DNA from: Shimia aestuarii
Lineage (GTDB): Bacteria > Pseudomonadota > Alphaproteobacteria > Rhodobacterales > Rhodobacteraceae
Assembly: GCF_022814865.1 (NCBI RefSeq)
Contig: NZ_JAKVRD010000017.1
Span: forward strand, 20,015 to 84,014
DNA: 64,000 nt
Direction: 5' to 3'
Shown here piece after piece: positions 24,480 to 32,099 of the stretch. Numbering within the stretch: position 1 is the stretch's first letter; every line of letters begins with the position of its first letter. The notes beneath the pieces were generated by a model. That model saw only the letters and a list, made by a program, of their open reading frames with translations. It did not search any database and was not told the DNA's origin. Position numbers and translations under genes: made by a program.

Positions 24480-25559
24480 ATGAGTGTCGTCACCTATTTC
24501 GTGGAAACCGCTGAAGGCTATCTCAATACCGCTGCCGAGACGCAATTCGGCGCGGTCGCCGCAACGGTCGGCACGTTGCTGGTTCTGGGAACAACACTAG
24601 TTGTCATTCTGGTCTTCATCAACATGATCTACCAGTATCGCGCCATGGACGGCCGAACTGCCTTTTGGCTGGCCGTGAAGGTCGGACTTATAGGGGTCTT
24701 CGCGGCCAACTGGGTCCAGTTCAATGCGCTTGCCTCAGCAATACTGAACGGAATTGACAGCATTGCCGGCGCCCTTGTGGCTTCTGTCGGCGGCGGATCA
24801 CCTGGTCCGTCCGGTACCTTTGCAGAGGAATTTGACGAACTGATTGCAGCGCTAGGGGATTATCTGAATGCTGCGGGATCTGAGCTGAACTGGATGGCGG
24901 GTGCCTTGCTTGACACACTTGGGGTTCTGCTGCTCTCGATTCTTGGCGGGTTGGCGGCATTTATTGTTGTGGCGTCCCGGCTCATGATCGCTCTGCTAAT
25001 TGGCATTGCGCCAGTGATGATCTTCTTGACCCTGTTCGAGGTGACCAAGGATTATTTCGCACGCTGGCTTTCGGCACTGATTTCCTTCGCGATATACCCG
25101 ATCGTCGTTGCCGGCGTGTTCGCGACCATCACGGGTGTCTCGCGTGCGCTTCTTGCTAAGCTGGGCGACCCGGAAGGCGCCTCCAACATCGGTGCGCTCA
25201 TTCCGTTCTTCATGATGGTGCTGATGGCAAAGGGATTCATCATAGCAACGCCATTCCTGGTTCGGGCGATTTCTGGAAACATCATGATGCCAGCACTCTC
25301 GGCCGGATTCGGGGGAAGCTATGCCTTTGCCCGAGGACTCGCAGGCAGCCAACAAGTCTACAACCGGTACGCCATCGGAGGTGCGACTGGCGCGGAATAC
25401 GCAGCTCTGCGGGCGCGACAATTCTTTGGTGTGCAAGCGTTGCCAAGCCGACCCAATACTGCGGGAGGGCCAACCGCTGCTGCTCCCGGCGACGGGACCG
25501 GCGCAGGAGCCCGGATGCTGGCACAGCTTTCAAGGTTGGGACGCCTTGGCAAGCGGTGA
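24480..25559 (+). CDS. virB6: VirB6-like polytopic channel protein
   Basis: A 359-residue TrbL/VirB6 membrane protein with about six helices (residues 25-55, 60-85, 145-170, 172-190, 200-225 and 240-262). It contains the conserved MIALLIGIAPVMIFLTLFE region and a Gly/Ala/Pro-rich tail. It forms part of the inner-membrane channel. It is the last T4SS gene on this strand; the MBL/E1-JAB cassette follows. Confidence 0.93.
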   Translation: MSVVTYFVETAEGYLNTAAETQFGAVAATVGTLLVLGTTLVVILVFINMIYQYRAMDGRTAFWLAVKVGLIGVFAANWVQFNALASAILNGIDSIAGALVASVGGGSPGPSGTFAEEFDELIAALGDYLNAAGSELNWMAGALLDTLGVLLLSILGGLAAFIVVASRLMIALLIGIAPVMIFLTLFEVTKDYFARWLSALISFAIYPIVVAGVFATITGVSRALLAKLGDPEGASNIGALIPFFMMVLMAKGFIIATPFLVRAISGNIMMPALSAGFGGSYAFARGLAGSQQVYNRYAIGGATGAEYAALRARQFFGVQALPSRPNTAGGPTAAAPGDGTGAGARMLAQLSRLGRLGKR

Positions 25560-25677
25560 TGGCGCGAAACGAAGTGGACATCTGCGCATCCCATCAACGC
25601 AGCGGCGCAGGTTTTTAAAGCAGACCATAGTCATTAATGGAATTTTGGCGATGCCTATTGCGGGACACAACATGTTG

Positions 25678-25706
25678 TTGAAAGGCTATCCTCGATCAAC
25701 TATGTT
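25678..25706 (+). promoter_or_regulatory. Sigma70-type promoter of the MBL/E1-JAB cassette
   Basis: TTGAAA (25678-25683) and TATGTT (25701-25706) are separated by 17 bp. They lie in the AT-richer gap after virB6, about 75 bp ahead of the first cassette gene. The rest of the 222-bp gap holds no convincing gene. An independent promoter would let the cassette work without the conjugation operon. Confidence 0.55.
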
Positions 25707-25781
25707 AAGAACAAAGCGTAAACTTGTTCGATTCGGTGGGAGGCGCGTCACTCAGGTTTTCCAAGCTAAGGAGCAGTACTG

Positions 25782-26954
25782 ATGAGCGTCGAAACTTCGC
25801 ATTTCAAAGTCGCCAATGGTGACATGAGCCTAATCAAAACACAGAGTGGCCGTTATATTCTCGTAGACATAAATATTAGTGCCTCTGCTGATGACAAAGA
25901 TGAGGATGTGCCTGATGTTGGAGCACAGCTTCGCAAAGCGCTTGACCGTGACAGCGACGGACGTCTGTTTATCGATGCATTCTTGCTGACGCATCCGGAC
26001 ATGGATCACTGCTCTGGACTGCAGAACCATTTTCATCTCGGCAAAATTGAGGATTGGTCGCCCGAAGACGACAAGATCGTAATTCGCGAGATGTGGTCTT
26101 CCCCAATTGTTTTTAGACGTGCCAGCAGTACCAACAAGCTTTGCGCTGACGCAAAGGCTTGGGCGACAGAAGCGCGCCGGCGCGTTGAAATGTTCCGCCA
26201 GGACAAAGATATCGAAGACGGAAGCAGAATTTTGATCCTGAGCGAGGATGCGGACGGCAAGACGGATGATTTGGCCGACATTCTGATCAAAACGGGCGAG
26301 ACATTTTCCGAGATTTGCGGCGTAGCAGATGACAGTTTCAAGGCGGTCTTGTTGGCTCCGCTGCCGGTCACGGACGATGAAGACGAAGAAGAGTTGCTCA
26401 GCAAGAACAACTCTAGTGTCATCACTCAGTTTACGCTTGCGAAAGATGATACCGAAAACGCCGCCCAGTACCTGTTTGGTGGTGACGCCGAAGTGGCGAT
26501 TTGGGAGAAAATTTGGGCAGAGTATTCTGAAACTCCCGAGGTTCTTGCATATGATGTCTTGATCGCGCCCCATCATTGTTCCTGGCGGTCACTGTCGCAC
26601 GACAGCTGGTCCAAAAAGGGAAAAGATGCGGTAGTTTCTGAAGATGCCCGATCAGCTCTTTCGCAAGCAAACGGCGGTGCAATAATCCTGGCGAGCAGTA
26701 AGAGTGTTATAGACGACGACAACGATCCGCCCTGTATCCGCGCAAAGGAAGAATATGAAGCCATTCTGAGCGAAGCGGAAATCAATGGGGAGTTCCGGTG
26801 TTTAGAGGACGAAAAAGGTGACAAGCCGCTAAAGATGGAAATCACCGAACATGGTCCAAAAGTCGCCTCCCTGAAAATGGCAGCCGCGATCTCTTCATCG
26901 TCCGCTCTTGGAGTCGAGGCACATGCTCATGGTTGTGGGTCAGACTTGGCATGA
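25782..26954 (+). CDS. Metallo-beta-lactamase-fold hydrolase of the E1-JAB cassette
   Basis: A 390-residue cytoplasmic protein with an MBL fold similar to the ComEC-type hydrolase domain. The metal motif LLTHPDMDHCSG places His71, Asp73, Asp75 and His76 at the binuclear site. A later APHHCSW (His264, His265) should provide the distal ligand. Long acidic inserts (such as TDDEDEEE) lie between the strands. No signal peptide or membrane helix. It is the first gene of a three-gene unit, ten bases ahead of the E2/E1/JAB fusion. MBL proteins have been noted beside prokaryotic E2-E1-JAB fusions. The substrate is unknown; a nuclease, phosphodiesterase or protease-like role is possible. Confidence 0.8.
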   Translation: MSVETSHFKVANGDMSLIKTQSGRYILVDINISASADDKDEDVPDVGAQLRKALDRDSDGRLFIDAFLLTHPDMDHCSGLQNHFHLGKIEDWSPEDDKIVIREMWSSPIVFRRASSTNKLCADAKAWATEARRRVEMFRQDKDIEDGSRILILSEDADGKTDDLADILIKTGETFSEICGVADDSFKAVLLAPLPVTDDEDEEELLSKNNSSVITQFTLAKDDTENAAQYLFGGDAEVAIWEKIWAEYSETPEVLAYDVLIAPHHCSWRSLSHDSWSKKGKDAVVSEDARSALSQANGGAIILASSKSVIDDDNDPPCIRAKEEYEAILSEAEINGEFRCLEDEKGDKPLKMEITEHGPKVASLKMAAAISSSSALGVEAHAHGCGSDLA

Positions 26955-26963
26955 GTCAGCTGC

Positions 26964-29282
26964 ATGGTAACCGTCGATAATCTTCTAGCCGTTCCCGTAG
27001 CCATTGCCCGTGCGATTCGCACACTGGACAAGCACCCTCAAGTAATCGGCATAGCTATTGCGTCGCGGGCTGATGACGATTGTCCGGTGGATGTGACTCT
27101 ACAAATCAAAACGGAACTTCCATCTCGGTTTCGAGGCGAAAGCCCGTCGGGAGTACGACGTGTCGAGCCCGTCAAACTATCGTTTCCTGTCTCCTTCCCT
27201 CTGTTTGCACCGCGCCCGAGTTTACGGGACGACTTTGACCGGTCCCATCCTCACTTACAGCCAAGTGCGGCCGGTGCAGCGCCCGAACCGTGCCTCGTTT
27301 TCGGATCTCCACGTGAGCTAATTCAGTCCGGGGGCGGTATTCTTGCGCTTCTCCAGCAACTTCTGGACTGGCTCGATCGAGCAGCGATGCTGAAACTGAA
27401 TGATCCAAAACATGGTTGGGAATTTGTTCGGCGTGACCACTTGAACGACCTTATTGTTGGAGATGCCTCGCAGATCCGGAGTGTAGTTAAACGTAGGTCC
27501 GGCGGGACTTGGCACCGTACGTGGGTTTTTGCGCAGATGGGTCAGTCCGACCCCTACTATCGAATCTGTCTAAAGGGCGATGAGCAGGTCAAAATTGATG
27601 AAAAGACACTGAAATCCCTTGGACAGGTCCCGAAAGGTGACAACGAATGGACGGGGTTTAGCCTCGGACTGATTGTCTGGCCCGGCAAGCATCCAAACGG
27701 AAAGCCAATCATCTGTGACCGCTATCTTCCAGAGACAGTAGGCAACGTTGCAGAGTTATACGAACGCGCTGAACTCTACGGCTGCGGCAAGATGCTGGCA
27801 GAGAGGATGAAGTGGCTGCGTTCGAAGCTCGACGGCTATACCATCAAAAAGGCGTTGCCAGTCACAGTGATATTGATCGCCCGCCGACCGTTCAATCTCA
27901 TTGGCCAAGCCTCACCTCTTGAAATCTGCCCATATGTGATCGAATTCCAATCTGTGGATGATCTCAAGCCGACATCAAGTGCGATTGTCCGTTTGGCGGG
28001 CCACAGAGATTCGATCTCGATCGATGTCTTGAGAAGAACCTCGCATGGTGATCCCAGCTCGCAATGGCTTTCATGGTCCATGCTAGGTTGTGGAAGCTTA
28101 GGTTCGAAAATTGCGATGCATCTCGCGCGGTCCGGCCGTGCCCCGATATCGGTCATAGACAACGACACCATGGAACCGCACAACTACGCGCGACATTCCT
28201 GCTTGCCGTATTCTGCTGATTTGGATTCGATGTTCTACTCTTCCAAGGCTGGGGAATTTGCGCATGACGTCAGCAAACTTGCGCAGGAGACGGATGGGTA
28301 TCGGATTGATGCCAACACTGTGCTGCGTACCAAAGAGCTTCGCAGAAAGCTGAAGCTCGAAAAATCCAAAGCACTATTGAACACTACCGCCTCTGCGGTT
28401 TTGCGGGAAACCCTGAGCTATACAGATTGGGCGAAGGGCAAGACACCACGGGTGATGGAAGCAAGCCTAATGGGTGATAGTGACATTGGTTTCTTCTCGG
28501 TGTCAGGCCAGAGCGCCAACCCCAGTAGCAGCGACCTGATGACCGAGTTTTATCACCATTTACGGAGCGACGACGCACTCCGATCTAAAGTGATGGGCCA
28601 AAGCGCTGACGAGATCATCATTGGTCAAGGTTGCTCGAGCTTCTCGATGATTGCCTCAGACACTCGGCTTTCTATGATGGCGGCTCCGCTCGCGAAGCTG
28701 ACAAGCGACGTGCTTTCCGGCAGGTATGTGGATGAAAGTGGGCAATTCAACATTGGGCACCTGCAGGCCGATGGTCTTTCCCAGAATTGGGAAAGCCATA
28801 ACGTTGAACCCTATACCATCGTAAAAGGACCCAAGATGGGCGCGCTTGAAACGCGGCTTGCCCGCCGGGTTACGATAGAAATTGACGCTGAAATTGCGCG
28901 CAAGCCGGGATCTGAAACCGGCGGTGTTTTGGTCGGGCGCTTCTCGGCCATCGGTAACGTCTTTCAAGTCGTAGATACGATTCCAGCTCCGCCCGATAGC
29001 AGATTTTCTAAAACGGAGTTTGTTCTGGGTACCGAAGGTTTGAGTGATCAGCTCGCACAATTATCCAAGTCTTCGGGAAACACTCTCTACGCGCTAGGAA
29101 CGTGGCACAATCACCTTGCGTCCACTGGTCCCTCTACAACTGATTTCAGTACAGCGGCCAAGCTTGCAATTGGACAGCTGTTTCCCGTTCTGATGATTAT
29201 CAGAACCCCAACTGGGTACCGTCAGCTTATCGCAGAGGCGGTGGACTTGTCCTCCGAACTCGGAGGAGACGAAAATGCCTAA
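26964..29282 (+). CDS. E2-like / E1 (ThiF) / JAB isopeptidase fusion protein
   Basis: A 772-residue protein that combines three ubiquitin-pathway activities. Residues about 1-160 look like a bacterial E2-like domain: a SFPLFAPRP strand, then PCLVF with candidate Cys110, then a helical LLQQLLDWLDRAA. A middle region precedes the ThiF/E1 fold at about 365-600, with the nucleotide loop LGCGSLG at 374-380, VIDNDTMEPHNYARH after it, and a candidate catalytic Cys557 (GQGCSS). The JAB/JAMM metalloprotease is at about 635-760: Glu651 in SETGG and His715/His717 in WHNH, followed by Ser and Asp. The HxH-to-Ser spacing is one residue shorter than in Rpn11. No ubiquitin-like or CD-NTase gene is adjacent. 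A defence role is inferred from known E1-E2-JAB systems. Confidence 0.85.
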   Translation: MVTVDNLLAVPVAIARAIRTLDKHPQVIGIAIASRADDDCPVDVTLQIKTELPSRFRGESPSGVRRVEPVKLSFPVSFPLFAPRPSLRDDFDRSHPHLQPSAAGAAPEPCLVFGSPRELIQSGGGILALLQQLLDWLDRAAMLKLNDPKHGWEFVRRDHLNDLIVGDASQIRSVVKRRSGGTWHRTWVFAQMGQSDPYYRICLKGDEQVKIDEKTLKSLGQVPKGDNEWTGFSLGLIVWPGKHPNGKPIICDRYLPETVGNVAELYERAELYGCGKMLAERMKWLRSKLDGYTIKKALPVTVILIARRPFNLIGQASPLEICPYVIEFQSVDDLKPTSSAIVRLAGHRDSISIDVLRRTSHGDPSSQWLSWSMLGCGSLGSKIAMHLARSGRAPISVIDNDTMEPHNYARHSCLPYSADLDSMFYSSKAGEFAHDVSKLAQETDGYRIDANTVLRTKELRRKLKLEKSKALLNTTASAVLRETLSYTDWAKGKTPRVMEASLMGDSDIGFFSVSGQSANPSSSDLMTEFYHHLRSDDALRSKVMGQSADEIIIGQGCSSFSMIASDTRLSMMAAPLAKLTSDVLSGRYVDESGQFNIGHLQADGLSQNWESHNVEPYTIVKGPKMGALETRLARRVTIEIDAEIARKPGSETGGVLVGRFSAIGNVFQVVDTIPAPPDSRFSKTEFVLGTEGLSDQLAQLSKSSGNTLYALGTWHNHLASTGPSTTDFSTAAKLAIGQLFPVLMIIRTPTGYRQLIAEAVDLSSELGGDENA

Positions 29283-29299
29283 TTTTCATCGAAGAGTTC

Positions 29300-30022
29300 A
29301 TGCAGATGGATAAGATGTTCGGTATGGACCGCTACGATAGGACTGCCCGTCTCAATCCGGCGCTTTTGACGCTGTTGCCCGCGCTCCTTTTTGTCTTTGT
29401 TTGGTTTCCAGCTGTTTGGACCCAATTGGGTACCATAGCTGCATTTGTCGTCACTTGCGGGGTCCTGTTCGCGTTGACGCGGTTGGCGCGTAAGTTTGGT
29501 CAAAATGTTGAGCGCAAAATGGGCAGCCGAGTTGGACGTCTGCATACTGCGTCTTTGCTTTCCCTTTCCGATGATCGTTTACCCAAGACCATGAAGACGA
29601 GGTGTCGCTCATACATTGAGAAACATAGCAAGATTATCTTGCCGAGTTTAGTTGATGAGACCCAGGACCCAAAGAACGCTCAGGATGACCGCTTGCTAGC
29701 AGTACGTTGGTTGCTTGAGCACACCCGCCCGCAATCAGAAGCAAGCCTTCTGTTGAATGAGAACATTGCGTATGGGTTCGCGCGCAATTTGCTCGGATTG
29801 AAACCATTGGGCATTGCAATCACCACCACGGTGGCTCTTGGAAGTGCATATTTCTTATATGATCTCGAGAGCGGGTCGACTGCGTTCGTTCTCGGGGCAC
29901 TGCTTTGCGGAGCCGCAATTATTGGGCTTTTGATGTGGGTATTTTTGGTGACGAAGAGCTCTGTAGAACACGCGTCTCAGGTCTATGCCGAAAAAATTCT
30001 GTCGCTGTGCTTAGAACACTGA
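29300..30022 (+). CDS. Four-helix membrane protein of the E1-JAB cassette
   Basis: A 240-residue protein with two helices near the N-terminus (about 21-40 and 45-62), a soluble middle (65-168) and two more helices (about 170-187 and 195-217). The soluble part is charged and contains LLAVRWLLEHTRPQ and ENIAYGFARNLLGLK. The layout fits a membrane effector, as found in several anti-phage operons, or a membrane anchor for the conjugation enzyme. It follows the fusion gene after 17 bases on the same strand. The start is uncertain among three in-frame ATGs (29300, 29306, 29315). Family not recognised. Confidence 0.7.
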   Translation: MQMDKMFGMDRYDRTARLNPALLTLLPALLFVFVWFPAVWTQLGTIAAFVVTCGVLFALTRLARKFGQNVERKMGSRVGRLHTASLLSLSDDRLPKTMKTRCRSYIEKHSKIILPSLVDETQDPKNAQDDRLLAVRWLLEHTRPQSEASLLLNENIAYGFARNLLGLKPLGIAITTTVALGSAYFLYDLESGSTAFVLGALLCGAAIIGLLMWVFLVTKSSVEHASQVYAEKILSLCLEH

Positions 30023-30083
30023 GCGAATGCGACACGACAGACCTAAATATGCGGCTGCAAACTTCCTGAACGCGCCCGCCACC

Positions 30084-32099
30084 CTATCGAGCAACCAGCT
30101 TTGCGCCGCCATCCCCCTCTTGCAGCATCGCTTCCATGTCGTCCAAGCCATCGACTGCAGAGCGCATCTGCGCCTCATCAGCTACGCTCGCTGCTTCAGA
30201 ATCCGCGACGCCGCTGCCAAAATCCATCTCCATCTGGCGCTGTTCCTCGGCGATGACGGCTTGAACGACAGGCGCGGTCTTCTTTGGAGCGGCGTCGGCT
30301 TGGCCTGACGGTTGACCATCGCCAGCCTGGCTCGCCCTCTCCACATCGGCTTCTGTTCCCCCTGGCCCATCCGACGGCGGCGTCATCGGCATGGCGCGCA
30401 CACTCAGCGGCAGCGTGCCCTGCGATCCCCCTCCCCCCGGCTTCGGAAACGGCAGCTCCCCCGTCTGTGCCGCATGGATCGCCTTGAACAGCCGGTCGTC
30501 AAAATATTGGATCCGCTTGGCCCGGACAGGCATTTGCGCGTCGATCACCATGACGATCTCGTCGAGCGGCAGACGGCGCGCCTCATCTTCAGGGAGCAAT
30601 GAGCTTTCTTCGGTCCGTATGGATTGGCTGCGCCCTTCAAAAGGGTTCTTGCCGATGGACTGGGAGCGCGTGATGACGGTCTTCGTGGTCTTGCCGACCG
30701 CCTTACTCAGCTCCTCGACAGTCTTTTCATCTGACGGCGTCAGGTAAAGCTTCACGCCCGCGTTGCCCTGCAGGGCGCGGCGGGTGTTCTCGCCGTAGAT
30801 TTCATCGAGGGCGGGGATGGTTTGGGTGACCACGGCCAAATGGCCGCGATAGGTACGCAGGGTCTCGATGCTCTCGACCACGATGGGCATCTTGCCGAGA
30901 CGGTTGAACTCGTCGAGCATGATCATCACTGGCCACGGCTCGTCTGGCCCGGGATCCTTTTCCTGCATGGCCGAGAGCAGATCGGAGAAAAACAGCCGGA
31001 TCAGCGGCGCGAGCGGCTTCACCATCAGCGGCTGGACCACGAGATAGACCGAAAAGGGCTTTTTCCGGATCGTGCGGAAATCAAAATCCGAGACGCTTGT
31101 CGCCTCATCGATGGCCGGGTTCTGCCACTGGTCCAGCCCCGAGGTCATCAGGAGCGAGACGTAAGAGGTCAGCGTGTCGTTGTTGGTCGAGGCCAGCCGC
31201 GTGAAGATCAGCTTGGCGGCCCTGTTATCCACCTCGTGGCCGCGCGCGAAGTATTCCTTCTGCTTGTTCCCACCCGAGGCCGCGATGCGATAGATCTCGC
31301 CCAAGGTGGGGCGCTTGCGCTGGAAGGCCAGCAGGCCTGCTGCCACAAAGAGATCGATCCCGCCCTTGAGGAGGCCTTGCACCCGGTCGTTGTCGCTCTG
31401 CAGGAAGAGCGTCGCCAGGAGCTGCAATTCCATCTGCTGGCGGGCAGGATCTTTCAGCTCGAAGATGCGCAGGAGCGGATTGTAGCGATGCGTGCGCTTG
31501 TCCTCCCAATCGGTGGGGGCAAAGCGATAGACCTTGTCGCCCTGGGCTGCGCGGTGGCGGGACGTGGCCTCGAAACACTCGCCCTTCACATCGAGCGTCA
31601 CGGCGGAGCCTTGCCAGGTCAGCAGGTTCGGAATGACAAAGCCCGTGGTCTTGCCGCGGCCGGTGGGGGCCACGATCAGCGCATGCGGGAAGACCTTGGA
31701 GCAGATGTACCTGGCGCGGGAGCCCGGCGGCCCCAGTTTGCCGAGGATGAACCCGGTCCCGGGTGCCCCGAAGAAACCATTGGCCTTCATCTCGCGCGCG
31801 GTCTGCCAATGGGTCTGGCCAAAGCGTGTCAGAGCGGACCCCGACAGGGCGAGGCTCAGCATCAGGCCGGCGGCGGCGAAGCTGCCGATGATCAGGTGAA
31901 TAAGTTGGGCGTCCTCCGGGCGGCGGTCCAGGATCGCCAGATAGTTCTGCGCGATATAGGCAAAGTCGATCTCGGCCCCGAAGCCGAGATCCTGGTAGGT
32001 CAGCACCGCCGAGGCGATCGTATAGCCCATGGCCCCGGTCACCAGCGTCACAAGCAGGACGCCCGTGGCGATCCGCGCTTTTCCCATGGGCGCGCTCAA
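30084..32099 (-). CDS. virD4: VirD4/TraG type IV coupling protein
   Basis: A 671-residue coupling protein that brings the relaxase-DNA complex to the T4SS. Two N-terminal helices (about 10-32 and 66-86) precede the ATPase domain, with Walker A APTGRGKT at 144-151 and Walker B VMIMLDEFNRLG. The C-terminal tail (about 560-671) is Pro/Gly/Ala-rich and acidic. It starts at a TTG overlapping the relaxase stop (TTGA), or at the ATG at 32087. It is convergent with the E1-JAB cassette, separating it from the virB genes. Confidence 0.95.
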   Translation of the reverse strand: MSAPMGKARIATGVLLVTLVTGAMGYTIASAVLTYQDLGFGAEIDFAYIAQNYLAILDRRPEDAQLIHLIIGSFAAAGLMLSLALSGSALTRFGQTHWQTAREMKANGFFGAPGTGFILGKLGPPGSRARYICSKVFPHALIVAPTGRGKTTGFVIPNLLTWQGSAVTLDVKGECFEATSRHRAAQGDKVYRFAPTDWEDKRTHRYNPLLRIFELKDPARQQMELQLLATLFLQSDNDRVQGLLKGGIDLFVAAGLLAFQRKRPTLGEIYRIAASGGNKQKEYFARGHEVDNRAAKLIFTRLASTNNDTLTSYVSLLMTSGLDQWQNPAIDEATSVSDFDFRTIRKKPFSVYLVVQPLMVKPLAPLIRLFFSDLLSAMQEKDPGPDEPWPVMIMLDEFNRLGKMPIVVESIETLRTYRGHLAVVTQTIPALDEIYGENTRRALQGNAGVKLYLTPSDEKTVEELSKAVGKTTKTVITRSQSIGKNPFEGRSQSIRTEESSLLPEDEARRLPLDEIVMVIDAQMPVRAKRIQYFDDRLFKAIHAAQTGELPFPKPGGGGSQGTLPLSVRAMPMTPPSDGPGGTEADVERASQAGDGQPSGQADAAPKKTAPVVQAVIAEEQRQMEMDFGSGVADSEAASVADEAQMRSAVDGLDDMEAMLQEGDGGAKLVAR

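Noticed and set aside
25782..30022. Classical CBASS type II operon
   Set aside because: E2-E1-JAB parts are present, but there is no CD-NTase (cyclase) gene and the partner is an MBL-fold protein.
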